Under the pieces are notes generated by a model. The model saw only the letters and a program-made list of their open reading frames with translations. It was not told where the DNA came from and searched no databases. A program made the translations under genes and the position numbers. This document shows, piece by piece, positions 53,267-61,816 of a DNA stretch of 64,000 bases. Origin of the DNA: Terriglobus tenax (lineage in GTDB: Bacteria > Acidobacteriota > Terriglobia > Terriglobales > Acidobacteriaceae); assembly GCF_025685395.1 (NCBI RefSeq), contig NZ_JAGSYA010000003.1, forward strand, positions 124,001 to 188,000. Direction: 5' to 3'. Positions within the stretch are counted from its first letter, which is position 1. Every line of letters starts with the position of its first letter.

Positions 53267-54166
53267 CTAAGACGAGGCATGGCTGGATTGTGCGGGAGCG
53301 CCGCCGCTCTTCGTGGAGGGCTTCAGAGCGTAGATTTTCACGCTGGCCGCGCTCCGGTTCACATCGTACTGCGAGAGTGTATGCCGCAGCTCTTCATGAA
53401 AGGTTGCAGGCGAAGGCGTGCAACAGGAGGTCGCGTCTCCCTCCATGGCCGGGGAGCAGCACCCTGCCTGATTCTCCACCTTCGCATAGGCATTCAGGTC
53501 CGCTCCGCTATCGACAATCTGAATATGTTCCAGACCCGCCAGAGCAAGCCCCTTGCGATACTCCTCGATCAGGATGGCTCCAGCAATGCAGCCGACGTAG
53601 GCCGCCATACTTGTTGCAATCGCCTCCGGCAGTGGCTCCTTGAGTGCGATATCGCTGATGGCAACACGGCCACCAGGCTTCAACACACGCGCAATCTCGC
53701 GGAAAACGGCCTGCTTGTCCGGGGCCAGGTTCACCACGCAGTTGCTGATCACGCAATCGACGGAGGCGTCTGGCAGGGGGATGCAGTCGATGGTCGACTG
53801 GTAGAACGCAACGTTGGTGTATCCACCGGAAGCAGCATTCGCACGGGCACGGTCGACCATCGAAGGTGTCATGTCGACTCCGATGGCGCGCCCCGTGGCC
53901 CCGACCATCCGGGATGCGAGAAAGACATCGAGACCTCCGCCCGATCCCAGGTCGACCACTACTTCGCCGGGACGAAGATTGGCCGTCGCCGTGGGGTTGC
54001 CGCACGAAAGTCCCATGTTGGCTTCCGCTGGAATCGACATCAGTTCCTCGGCCGTATAGCCAAAGGCTTCCGCAACCGCGCGTACGCCGTCATCCTCGCT
54101 TGAGAGCGTGCTTTTCGCTACGGCACCGTATTTTGATCTGACGGAATCCAGCACGTGTTCTGTCAT
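53267..54166 (-). CDS. arsM: Arsenite S-adenosylmethionine methyltransferase
   Basis: 299 residues methylating As(III) to volatile or less toxic forms. The ATG at 54166 is preferred because GGAGAA lies eight bases before it; an earlier ATG at 54187 lacks one. SAM motif I is [15 protein letters not shown]. Three conserved cysteines that bind arsenite are C55 (GLSCGNP), C143 (SNCVVN) and C193 (YVGCIAG). The C-terminal part has extra Cys pairs ([16 protein letters not shown]). It is the first gene of the arsM-arsC operon, divergent from arsR. Confidence 0.94.
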   Translation of the reverse strand: MTEHVLDSVRSKYGAVAKSTLSSEDDGVRAVAEAFGYTAEELMSIPAEANMGLSCGNPTATANLRPGEVVVDLGSGGGLDVFLASRMVGATGRAIGVDMTPSMVDRARANAASGGYTNVAFYQSTIDCIPLPDASVDCVISNCVVNLAPDKQAVFREIARVLKPGGRVAISDIALKEPLPEAIATSMAAYVGCIAGAILIEEYRKGLALAGLEHIQIVDSGADLNAYAKVENQAGCCSPAMEGDATSCCTPSPATFHEELRHTLSQYDVNRSAASVKIYALKPSTKSGGAPAQSSHASS

Positions 54167-54192
54167 GTTTTTCTTCTCCGGTGACATATTCG

Positions 54193-54239
54193 CTTATACG
54201 ACTATATGTCTTGATTTCATATTCGTCAAAGCGTATAAG
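54193..54239. promoter_or_regulatory. Overlapping divergent promoters and operator of the ars genes
   Basis: arsR promoter on plus: TTGATT (54211-54216), 17 bases, TATAAG (54234-54239), which ends six bases before the arsR ATG. arsM promoter on minus: TTGACG (54229-54224), 17 bases, TATAGT (54206-54201). The two overlap face to face. CTTATACG (54193-54200) and CGTATAAG (54232-54239) form an inverted repeat around both, and CATATTCG occurs twice; these are fitting ArsR targets. All spacings are near-ideal for sigma70. Confidence 0.7.
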
Positions 54240-54245
54240 TTCAAC

Positions 54246-54665
54246 ATGGCCGCGAAACAAGCTTCTTTCAATATGGAACTCTTCTTCCAGGCCCTCGGTG
54301 ACAGGACGCGTCTGCGGCTGCTCAACCTGATGGACGACCAGGAGATCTGCGTCTGCTATTTCGTCGAAATACTGGACCAGGCGCAGCCCAAGATTTCGCG
54401 GCATCTGGCGTACCTGCGCCGGGCGGGAATCGTGGAGGCGAGGCGGGACGGCAAGTGGATGCACTATCGCATCGTGATGCCTGCGAACATCGGTGCAGCC
54501 CAGGTGCTGCGGCAGACGCTTGCATGGATGAAGGAAGAAAAGTCGATGCAGAATGACCGTTCCCGGCTGACCAGGGCGTGCTGCAGTCCGGCAAAATTTG
54601 TGTCGCTTGCAGCGGCACCTATGCCCACTCGCAACGAGATGCTGATCCCTCAAGGGGAAAGATAA
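54246..54665 (+). CDS. arsR: ArsR family arsenic-sensing repressor
   Basis: 139 residues. The winged helix spans about 8-95 (FFQALGDRTRLRLLNL, QPKISRHLAYLRRAGIVEAR, DGKWMHYRI). The metal-binding C35-V-C37 (EICVCYF) is in the usual position at the start of the recognition helix, and a further CCS near 113-115 may supply a third ligand. Arsenite binding should release DNA. Its stop codon is directly followed by the acr3 ATG. The ATG at 54246 is close behind the -10 box, with no Shine-Dalgarno, so it is probably leaderless. Confidence 0.93.
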   Translation: MAAKQASFNMELFFQALGDRTRLRLLNLMDDQEICVCYFVEILDQAQPKISRHLAYLRRAGIVEARRDGKWMHYRIVMPANIGAAQVLRQTLAWMKEEKSMQNDRSRLTRACCSPAKFVSLAAAPMPTRNEMLIPQGER

Positions 54666-55769
54666 ATGCCGGCTATTCCTCTTACGCAGGGACGGGTCTG
54701 CGCGCCGCATCAGCGCAGGAAGCTTTCTTTCCTTGACCGCTTCCTGACGCTCTGGATCTTTCTCGCCATGGCCCTTGGAATTGCGGCAGGCCACTTCCTG
54801 CCGGGGACGGCGGTCTTCGTGAACCGCTTTCAGTCCGGCACGACGAACATTCCCATTGCCATTGGTCTCATCATCATGATGTTTCCACCGCTGGCAAAGG
54901 TGCGTTACGAGAAGCTGGGAGAGGTGTTTCGCAATCGACGCGTGCTGGCGCTCTCTCTGGCGCAGAACTGGGTGATCGGGCCTGCTCTGATGTTCGCTCT
55001 CGCGGTCCTTTTTCTCCGCGGCGAGCCTGCATATATGCGCGGCCTGATCCTGATCGGCATCGCGCGTTGCATCGCAATGGTGCTGGTGTGGAATGAGCTT
55101 GCGGAAGGCGATACGGACTACGTGGCAGGACTCGTTGCGATCAACAGCGTCTTCCAGGTGTTGTTTTACAGCCTGTACGCCTGGGTCTTCCTTGCGGTGC
55201 TGCCAGGCTACCTGGGGTTGCAGGGTAGCGTCGTACAGATCGGCATCGGGCAGATAGCCGAAAGCGTCGGCCTCTACCTGGGCGTGCCCTTTGCTGCCGG
55301 CTTCCTCGCTCGTTTCCTCCTGATTCGCAGCAAGGGAGAAGCCTGGTACACAACGAAGTTCATTCCGCGGATCAGTCCGCTCACGCTGATGGCGCTGCTG
55401 TTCACGATCCTCGTCATGTTCTCCCTCAAGGGAGACCTGATTGTGCGGCTGCCATTGGATGTCGTGCGGATTGCAGTGCCGCTGGTCCTCTACTTCTTCC
55501 TCATGTTTGCCGTAAGTTTCTGGATGGGGAAGAAGCTCGGTGCTGACTATGCGCAGTCCGCAACACTTTCCTTTACGGCGGCAGGCAACAACTTCGAGCT
55601 GGCGATCGCGGTTTCCATTGCCGTGTTTGGTCTGAACTCCGGCGAAGCCTTTGTCGGAGTCGTTGGGCCGCTGATCGAAGTGCCGGCACTGATTGGCCTG
55701 GTAAACGTTGCCTTCTGGATACGAAGGAAGTTCTTCGCCGCGGAGGATCGCCTGCCCGTGGTGCTATAG
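54666..55769 (+). CDS. acr3: ACR3 family arsenite efflux permease
   Basis: 367 residues with about ten membrane segments, exporting As(III) from the cell. The family core is [20 protein letters not shown] (TM2 region), [20 protein letters not shown] with the essential Cys, and [18 protein letters not shown] near the C-terminus. The start codon follows the arsR stop directly (TAAATG), so translation is coupled. The first about 20 residues ([19 protein letters not shown]) are an unusually polar extension. Its last codon shares six bases with the convergent UPF0303 gene. Confidence 0.95.
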   Translation: MPAIPLTQGRVCAPHQRRKLSFLDRFLTLWIFLAMALGIAAGHFLPGTAVFVNRFQSGTTNIPIAIGLIIMMFPPLAKVRYEKLGEVFRNRRVLALSLAQNWVIGPALMFALAVLFLRGEPAYMRGLILIGIARCIAMVLVWNELAEGDTDYVAGLVAINSVFQVLFYSLYAWVFLAVLPGYLGLQGSVVQIGIGQIAESVGLYLGVPFAAGFLARFLLIRSKGEAWYTTKFIPRISPLTLMALLFTILVMFSLKGDLIVRLPLDVVRIAVPLVLYFFLMFAVSFWMGKKLGADYAQSATLSFTAAGNNFELAIAVSIAVFGLNSGEAFVGVVGPLIEVPALIGLVNVAFWIRRKFFAAEDRLPVVL

Positions 55770-56252
55770 CTCCAGGTGTGGCACGTCCATCCCAAGCAGC
55801 TCTGCAATGGCCGTGACCACCAGTTCATGGTCCTCGGGCTGCGTCAGACCGCTGAGCACAACGGCTCCCAGGCATCCCGATCCCTTCAGCGTCAGGGGAA
55901 ATCCTCCACCATGCGCGGCATAGTCGGCCAGCGTCAATCCCTGACGGACTTCCAGCGTGGTGTTATTTTTTGCCAGCTCCTTGCCTACGCGAAACGACGA
56001 CTTCGCGAAGCGCAGTACGGTGTTGCGCTTCCGGCGCACCCAGTCCTCATTGCCCGGAGCAACAAAGCCTGTCGCCGCGTAAAACAACGTCTGCCCGCCC
56101 AGCGTGATGCTCATGGCGGTGGGACGGCTGTCGGCTGCTGCCAGTGCACGCAGACGGCTGCCGAGTTCCCACGCCGTCTCGCTGTTGAAAGAAGGGAACT
56201 GCAGCAGAGCTTCCTGCTCGGTCAGTACGCGGATCTCATCATCAAGCGTCAT
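55764..56252 (-). CDS. UPF0303/HbpS-like heme-degrading-domain family protein
   Basis: 162 residues from ATG 56252 ([19 protein letters not shown]), the normal family length; a longer reading adds only a polar leader. Members of this DUF336-type family (HbpS, yeast YBR137W) bind heme or similar ligands. [18 protein letters not shown] and [20 protein letters not shown] are the family blocks, with the conserved AHGGGFP turn. The C-terminus [15 protein letters not shown] is helical. No signal peptide is seen, so it is probably cytoplasmic. It converges on acr3 with overlapping stop codons (CTATAG). Confidence 0.85.
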   Translation of the reverse strand: MTLDDEIRVLTEQEALLQFPSFNSETAWELGSRLRALAAADSRPTAMSITLGGQTLFYAATGFVAPGNEDWVRRKRNTVLRFAKSSFRVGKELAKNNTTLEVRQGLTLADYAAHGGGFPLTLKGSGCLGAVVLSGLTQPEDHELVVTAIAELLGMDVPHLEL

Positions 56253-56259
56253 GGGGTTA

Positions 56260-56303
56260 TTCAACCATCCCACCCTCCCACTATCCAACCATCCCACTCT
56301 CCA
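56260..56303. repeat. Short tandem repeat upstream of the UPF0303 gene
   Basis: CAACCATCCCAC occurs at 56262-56273 and 56286-56297, a 24-base period, in the gap between the divergent UPF0303 and MFS genes. Confidence 0.6.
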
Positions 56304-56317
56304 TCTAGATTGGTCAT

Positions 56318-57508
56318 GTGCCCGGACAAACCTCCACGTTGCGGCGCTGGCTGCCTGCCATCGCCATGCTCCTGCTGTCGTTTATCTCCTATGTTGACCG
56401 CAGCGTGCTGTCCATCCTGTCGCCCACCATCCTCGCGGACCTGCATCTCTCCGCGCAGCAGTATGGTGAGGCCATCCTGGTCTTCTCCCTCTGTTACATG
56501 GCCGCCAACCCCATCTGGGGCTGGATCATGGACCGCCAGGGGCTCTTCTGGACCTGCTTTGCCGCCGTGGGCATCTGGTCGCTGGCTTCCGGCAGTCATG
56601 CCCTGATGACCGGCCTGCTCACCATGAGCCTCTTCCGTGGAGTGCTTGGGTTCGGCGAGGGCGCCACCTTCCCGGCAGGCCTGAAGACGGTCAGCGAGAC
56701 TCTGCCAGCCGAGCAACGGTCGTTTGGCCTGGCCCTGGCCTACAGCGGAGGCTCGCTGGGCGCAGCGCTTACCCCGCTGGTGGTCACACCGCTGGCTGTC
56801 CGTTACGGCTGGCGTTCGGCGTTTGTCTTTACGGCTGTCGTCGGAGCCCTGTGGCTGGTGCTCTGGCTTGCACTCAGAATCGCCGGAGTCTATCCGCCGA
56901 AGCATACCCAGCCCGTGGAAGAACCCGCTGCACCCATCCATCGCTGGAACCGCGACCTCTTCGCCACGGCGGCCATCTACGGCCTGGGCGCTGCTCCGCT
57001 GGCCTTCGGCCTCTATGCCACGCCGCTGTACCTGTCGCGCGTGCTGCATGTCCCGCAGGCCGCACTGGGGCACATGCTGTGGGTGCCGCCCGCCGGTTGG
57101 GAGGTCGGATACCTGGTCTTCGGCCGCCTCAGCGACATGCGCCGCCGCCGCACCACCTCGCGCCCTCTGGGCGTCTTTCTTCTGCTAATGGTGGCCAGCT
57201 TCCTGATTACGGCCGTTCCGCTGTTTACCTCGGTACCGGTCGTGCTCACGCTCTTCTTCCTGGAGATGTTCTTCGCCGGCGGCTTCGTCGTCTTCACCCT
57301 GGCCGACGGAGCCAGTGTGCAGCCGAAACAGAACACCGCCTTCCTGGCTGGCTTCTCCATCTCGAGCTGGGCGCTGCTGACCGGCCTGCTGATGCCCTGG
57401 CTGGGCCGCCTGTTCGATCAGAAGCACTACTCGGCAACACTCTGGATCGTCAGCCTGTGCCCGCCCGTGGGTGTGGCGCTGTGGCAGGCACTCAGGACGA
57501 GGGAGTAA
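56318..57508 (+). CDS. MFS transporter (ACS/hexuronate-type group)
   Basis: 396 residues, starting with GTG 56318. Twelve hydrophobic segments are visible, beginning LPAIAMLLLSFISYVDRSVL with the YVDRSVLS motif shared by the anion:cation symporter (ACS) group such as ExuT and similar carboxylate/sugar-acid carriers. GFGEGATFPAGLKTVSETLP and LAYSGGSLGAALTPLVVTP are the conserved central loops. It takes up a small organic acid or sugar acid by proton symport; the substrate cannot be named. It is monocistronic, with a candidate terminator behind. Confidence 0.9.
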   Translation: MPGQTSTLRRWLPAIAMLLLSFISYVDRSVLSILSPTILADLHLSAQQYGEAILVFSLCYMAANPIWGWIMDRQGLFWTCFAAVGIWSLASGSHALMTGLLTMSLFRGVLGFGEGATFPAGLKTVSETLPAEQRSFGLALAYSGGSLGAALTPLVVTPLAVRYGWRSAFVFTAVVGALWLVLWLALRIAGVYPPKHTQPVEEPAAPIHRWNRDLFATAAIYGLGAAPLAFGLYATPLYLSRVLHVPQAALGHMLWVPPAGWEVGYLVFGRLSDMRRRRTTSRPLGVFLLLMVASFLITAVPLFTSVPVVLTLFFLEMFFAGGFVVFTLADGASVQPKQNTAFLAGFSISSWALLTGLLMPWLGRLFDQKHYSATLWIVSLCPPVGVALWQALRTRE

Positions 57509-57566
57509 GCCTGGAAGCAACCCCTCAGCTGCGCCGTGGCAACCAAGGTTTTCCCTTTCTTCCTTT

Positions 57567-57599
57567 TCATCCCGCAGCAGAGCGGAGGGATCCGCTTTT
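57567..57599. repeat. GTCATCC...GGATCTGC family, short copy
   Basis: TTCATCCCGCAGCAGAGC, GGAGGGATCCGCTTTT. A diverged member of the dispersed family, in the gap between the MFS and nrdJ genes. Confidence 0.5.
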
Positions 57600-57686
57600 G
57601 AATCAACCTCCCCGGCAGTTTTCCACCCAAACACCCCACTTTTCCGCCGCTCGAAGAGGCGTACTCTCATCCAGGTGCGCTGTTAA

Positions 57687-57720
57687 CCGGTCTGTAAACA
57701 CGCGTCAGACCGGCCATTTT
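57687..57720 (+). terminator. Candidate terminator after the MFS gene
   Basis: CCGGTCTG (57687-57694) pairs with CAGACCGG (57706-57713), followed by CCATTTT. It is 180 bases past the MFS stop and could end its transcript, or sit in the nrdJ upstream region. Confidence 0.5.
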
Positions 57721-57797
57721 GAAAACTTCCACAGAGGTTTTCTAAGCATTTGCGCATACCCGGCAGAAATCTCCGCGATTCGCGGGGTATTCACAAA

Positions 57798-57853
57798 ACA
57801 ACTACAATAGGTTGTATAAGCCGGTTGACATGCCCAACGGACAGCGTTATTTT
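57798..57853 (+). promoter_or_regulatory. nrdJ promoter with adjacent inverted repeat
   Basis: TTGACA (57825-57830), exactly 17 bases, TATTTT (57848-57853): a near-consensus sigma70 promoter giving a leader of about 105 bases. Just upstream, ACAAC-TACAATAG-GTTGT (57798-57815) is an inverted repeat of the size expected for an NrdR-like operator, though it does not match that consensus closely. AAGGAG lies at good distance from the ATG. Confidence 0.6.
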
Positions 57854-57966
57854 CACAACTGCTTCCTTATTCCGGGCCCGGTCGTTCCCATGTACGCCGC
57901 GGAAGCAAGCAGTCGAAAGACATCCGTACAACACAACCTCAGACTTCCCCCCAAGGAGCTCCCACT

Positions 57967-60900
57967 ATGGCTGAAACACGCAAAGCCGCCGTCGCTGTCG
58001 CTGACTCTGTCGCCGCCTCGGCACCGAAATCCACCCCTGCAAAAAAATCAGCTCCCGGCCTGACCTGGCAGCGCTACTTCTCCAAGCCCGGCGTAAGTCC
58101 TTACGATGAAGTGGTTTGGGAGAAGCGCGACGCCATCATCCAGGACTTCAAGGGAAAGACGATCTTCGAGCAGAAAGACGTTGAGGTTCCGGTCGACTGG
58201 TCCATGACCGCGACCAACATCGTCGCCAGCAAGTACCTGCACGGCCAGCTCGGCACGCCGGAGCGTGAGACGGGCGTTCGTCAGCTGGTAAGCCGCGTTG
58301 CGGAGACGATTCGCGACTGGGGGAAGAAGGACGGCTACTTTGCGACGGATGCCGACGCGGACACCTTCCATGACGACCTGGCGCACCTGCTGGTGCAGCA
58401 GAAGGCCGCATTCAACTCGCCGGTATGGTTCAACGTGGGTTGCGACCGCCTGGAGCCGAACTCCGACGCGCAGAACTGGCACTGGAACCCGCACACCTGC
58501 GCCATTGAGTTCTCCGTCACCGGCTACACCAAGCCCCAGTGCTCGGCCTGCTTTATTAACTCCGTGAACGACTCACTGGACTCGATCCTGACCCTGGCCA
58601 AGACCGAGGGCATGCTCTTCAAGTGGGGTTCGGGCACGGGCTCCAACCTGTCGGCTATCCGCGGTTCCATGGAGACCCTCTCCGGTGGCGGTACCGCCAG
58701 CGGCCCGCTCAGCTTCATGCGCGGCTTTGACGCCTTCGCCGGCGTCATCAAGTCCGGCGGCAAGACCCGTCGCGCCGCCAAGATGGTCATCCTGAACGTC
58801 GAGCACCCGGACATCATCGACTTTATCGAGTGCAAGCAGAAGGAAGAGGCCAAGGCCTACACGCTGGTACAGGCCGGCTATGATGGCTCCGGTCCGGACT
58901 CTGAAGCGTATTCGTCGATCTTCTTCCAGAACGCGAACAACTCCGTGCGCGTCAACGATGAGTTCATGTCGGCCGTGGAGCGTGATGCCGAATTCACCAC
59001 GAAGACGGTGAAAGACAAGGCTCCCGTAAAGACCTACAAGGCCCGCGAGATCATGAACAAGATCGCCGAGGCTACCTGGCAGTGCGGCGACCCCGGCATG
59101 CAGTACGACACCACCATCAACCGGTGGCACACCAGCAAGAACACGGCGCGCATCAACGCCTCCAATCCTTGCAGTGAGTACATGTTCCTGGATGACTCGG
59201 CCTGCAACCTGGCCAGCTTCAACCTGCTGAAGTTCCTCACGCCGGGCGGACAGTTCGATATCGAGGCCTACCGCGCCGCCATCAAGACCGTCATCACCGC
59301 CATGGAGATCCTGGTCGACAACTCGGGCTACCCGACGGAGAACATCGCGAAAAACTCGCACGACTATCGTCCGCTGGGCCTTGGCTATGCCAACCTCGGC
59401 GCCCTGCTGATGGCCTTCGGTCTTCCGTATGACTCCGACGCCGGCCGTGACTTTGCCGCCACGCTCACCGCCATCATGTGCGGCGATGCCTACTGGCAGT
59501 CCAGCCGCGTGGCTGAGCTGTGCCAGCCGCTGGCCGCAGCCACGCCGCTCACCCAGTCGGTGGAGCGCGAAGGCGGCGCCTGCCCCGGCTTCTACGTCAA
59601 CCGCGAGCCCTTCCTGGATGTGATCCGTCTGCACCGCGCTTCGGTCAACGAGATCGGCAAGTCGGTCGACTCCGCCGAGGGCTTCATTGCTCCGCAGCTT
59701 GCTGACCTGATCGCCGCCAGCAAGGACTCGTGGGATGGTGCTCTCGCCCACGGGGAGAAGTATGGGTACCGCAACTCGCAGGTCACCGTGCTGGCTCCCA
59801 CCGGCACCATCGGCTTCATGATGGACTGCGACACCACCGGCATTGAGCCTGACCTCGCACTGGTCAAGTACAAGAAGCTGGTCGGCGGCGGCATGATCAA
59901 GATCGTGAACAACACGGTCCCGTCGGCTCTGTTCAAGCTGGGCTACTCCAATGACCAGGTGAACTCGATCGTCAGCTACATTGACTCCACCGGAACCATC
60001 GAAGGCGCGCCCGGCATCAAGCCGGAACACCTGGCCGTGTTCGATTGCAGCTTCAAGCCCGCCAAGGGCACGCGCTCCATTCATTACATGGGCCACATCA
60101 AGATGATGGCCGCAACGCAGCCCTTCCTATCGGGCGCGATCTCGAAGACCGTCAACCTGCCGCACGATGCTACGGCGGAAGACATCGCCGAGGCCTACAT
60201 CGAGAGCTGGCGCCAGGGTTTGAAGGCTGTCGCCATCTACCGCGACGGATCGAAGGGTTCGCAGCCGCTGAACGTTTCTGCCGGCGACGGCAAGGCGAAG
60301 AAGGAGGGCATTGCTGACAAGGCGACCGCCGCCATCAATGCCACGGCCGAGCTGGACCTGTCTGTGGTTGCCGCCAAGGATGCGAAGATCACCGCGCTGG
60401 AAGCTCAGATAGCGAAGCTGATTGCGCAGTCGAACCAGAACACGGATGCGTCGGATGCTTCAGCTCCTCCGCGTGCGGTTCGCCATCGTCTGCCGGCTGA
60501 ACGTGCTTCGGTCACGCACAAGTTCTCCATCGCGGGGCACGAGGGCTACATTACCGTCGGCCTGTATCCGAACGGCGCTCCGGGCGAGATCTTCATCCGC
60601 ATGGCGAAGGAAGGCTCCACGGTCTCCGGTCTGATGGATTCGTTCGCAACGGCCATCTCTCTCGCACTGCAGCACGGCGTTCCGCTGAAGGTGCTGAGCG
60701 AGAAGTTCGCCCACACCCGCTTCGAGCCCTCGGGCTGGACCGGCAACGAGCAGATCGGCTACGCAAAGTCGATCATGGATTACCTCTTCCGCTGGATGCA
60801 GCTTCGCTTCCTCAGCGGCCAGCAGCTTGACCTCTTCCAGGGCCTTGCCCCGGCGAAGTCGGTTCCGGTTGCAGGCACGGTAGAAGGCGCACAGGCGGCG

Positions 60901-61173
60901 GTGATCCCGAGCCTGGCTGCAGAGTATGAACTGCGCACCACGCCTCCGGTCGAGGGCATCGCTCCTGACCCGACGGCAACGGGCGCTCCCACGGTTGAGA
61001 GCTACGGCGTCGAAGACCGCGGCGTAGCCAACACCATCCACGCTGCCGACGCGATGAAGAGCCTGTACGACATGGGCGACGCTCCGTCCTGCTCCACCTG
61101 CGGAGCCATCATGGTCCGCAACGGAAGCTGCTACCGCTGCATGAGCTGCGGCTCAACGAGCGGCTGCTCCTAG
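57967..61173 (+). CDS. nrdJ: Adenosylcobalamin-dependent ribonucleotide reductase, class II
   Basis: 1068 residues, converting ribonucleotides to deoxyribonucleotides with a B12 radical, without oxygen. The barrel motifs are CSACFINSVNDSLDSIL, KWGSGTGSNLSAIRGS, NPCSEYMFLDDSACNLASFN, with the catalytic Cys pair and thiyl Cys. Residues about 790-830 are a coiled Ala/Lys-rich linker; a TSCPD-like domain (about 840-950, ITVGLYPNGAPGEIFIRMAK) follows. The C-terminal Cys cluster (CSTCGAIM, CYRCMSCG, SGCS) resembles a zinc-ribbon/redox tail. A promoter and leader lie upstream, and a terminator follows. No NrdR gene is in the window. Confidence 0.96.
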   Translation: MAETRKAAVAVADSVAASAPKSTPAKKSAPGLTWQRYFSKPGVSPYDEVVWEKRDAIIQDFKGKTIFEQKDVEVPVDWSMTATNIVASKYLHGQLGTPERETGVRQLVSRVAETIRDWGKKDGYFATDADADTFHDDLAHLLVQQKAAFNSPVWFNVGCDRLEPNSDAQNWHWNPHTCAIEFSVTGYTKPQCSACFINSVNDSLDSILTLAKTEGMLFKWGSGTGSNLSAIRGSMETLSGGGTASGPLSFMRGFDAFAGVIKSGGKTRRAAKMVILNVEHPDIIDFIECKQKEEAKAYTLVQAGYDGSGPDSEAYSSIFFQNANNSVRVNDEFMSAVERDAEFTTKTVKDKAPVKTYKAREIMNKIAEATWQCGDPGMQYDTTINRWHTSKNTARINASNPCSEYMFLDDSACNLASFNLLKFLTPGGQFDIEAYRAAIKTVITAMEILVDNSGYPTENIAKNSHDYRPLGLGYANLGALLMAFGLPYDSDAGRDFAATLTAIMCGDAYWQSSRVAELCQPLAAATPLTQSVEREGGACPGFYVNREPFLDVIRLHRASVNEIGKSVDSAEGFIAPQLADLIAASKDSWDGALAHGEKYGYRNSQVTVLAPTGTIGFMMDCDTTGIEPDLALVKYKKLVGGGMIKIVNNTVPSALFKLGYSNDQVNSIVSYIDSTGTIEGAPGIKPEHLAVFDCSFKPAKGTRSIHYMGHIKMMAATQPFLSGAISKTVNLPHDATAEDIAEAYIESWRQGLKAVAIYRDGSKGSQPLNVSAGDGKAKKEGIADKATAAINATAELDLSVVAAKDAKITALEAQIAKLIAQSNQNTDASDASAPPRAVRHRLPAERASVTHKFSIAGHEGYITVGLYPNGAPGEIFIRMAKEGSTVSGLMDSFATAISLALQHGVPLKVLSEKFAHTRFEPSGWTGNEQIGYAKSIMDYLFRWMQLRFLSGQQLDLFQGLAPAKSVPVAGTVEGAQAAVIPSLAAEYELRTTPPVEGIAPDPTATGAPTVESYGVEDRGVANTIHAADAMKSLYDMGDAPSCSTCGAIMVRNGSCYRCMSCGSTSGCS

Positions 61174-61208
61174 CCGGAGGGGCGGACGCGCTTCGCGCAA
61201 ACAACAAA

Positions 61209-61238
61209 GGAAAAGCCCCGCTGAAGCGGGGCTTTTCC
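61209..61238 (+). terminator. Terminator after nrdJ
   Basis: GGAAAAGCCCCGC (61209-61221), loop TGAA, GCGGGGCTTTTCC (61226-61238): a perfect 13-bp stem with TTTT. Confidence 0.9.
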
Positions 61239-61359
61239 TTTCGCGTAACGCGAGAACGCCGTGCCCTTAAGCAAAACGTGTTTCGTAGAAGATTCTGAAA
61301 AGAGACTGGGCGGTCTCCTCCCGAGATAAGAAAAAGAGACCTTCCGGTCGCAAATCCGG

Positions 61360-61746
61360 CTACTTTTTCGCCAGCGACTTTACGTAGATCACCATGTTCC
61401 AAAGGTCGTTCTCTTTCAGGCGGTCGCCTTCTCCGGGCATGTCGCCTTTGCCGCTCTTGATCAGGGTGTACAGGTCGCTGTCGGAGATGTCTTTGAGAGA
61501 GGCTGGGTCGGTCAGGTCCTTGATGGACTTCATCGGGATGTCGCCCTTGCCGTCGCCGGTGGCGCCGTGGCACATCGCACAGTCGTAACCGTACATCTTT
61601 TTCGCCTTGGCCTGGGACTCGGCGGTGGGTTTTACGGGGTTTGCCATCGCAGGCGCTCCAGCCGGCGGTGCCGGTGTGGACTGCTGTGGTGCGGGGGCCA
61701 GAGAAAGAACTGCGGGCAGGACGAGTACAAGTAAAGGCTTCACCAT
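61360..61746 (-). CDS. c-type cytochrome (single heme), exported
   Basis: 128 residues from ATG 61746, which has GGAGG in front and starts a signal peptide (MVKPLLVLVLPAVLSLAPA). A Pro/Ala-rich linker (about 20-42) leads to one heme site C56-A-M-C59-H60. The Met in GKGDMPGEGD is the likely second axial ligand. Small class I cytochromes like this carry single electrons in the periplasm. It stands alone; no oxidase or partner gene is close. A longer reading upstream of 61746 is not supported. Confidence 0.9.
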   Translation of the reverse strand: MVKPLLVLVLPAVLSLAPAPQQSTPAPPAGAPAMANPVKPTAESQAKAKKMYGYDCAMCHGATGDGKGDIPMKSIKDLTDPASLKDISDSDLYTLIKSGKGDMPGEGDRLKENDLWNMVIYVKSLAKK

Positions 61747-61782
61747 GCGAGCCTCCTTAATGTCGGGACGAATGCTAAGCCT

Positions 61783-61812
61783 TTCCCCGGTTTTTGGGGA
61801 AGAGTTTTTTTT
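61783..61812 (+). terminator. Plus-strand intrinsic terminator in the cytochrome/Dph6-like gap
   Basis: TTCCCC (61783-61788) pairs with GGGGAA (61796-61801), followed by GAG and eight T (61805-61812). Its T-run faces the plus strand, opposite to both neighbouring genes. See the finding. Confidence 0.55.
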
Positions 61813-61816
61813 GCCC

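Noticed and set aside
57509-57966. Cobalamin riboswitch in the nrdJ leader
   Set aside because: No GCCACTG-type B12 box is visible, and the leader is short. The hypothesis is kept only as a check.
61109-61573. A 154-codon minus-strand frame overlapping nrdJ end and cytochrome gene
   Set aside because: It is rich in Arg and His in a frame shifted from the real cytochrome and crosses the nrdJ terminator.
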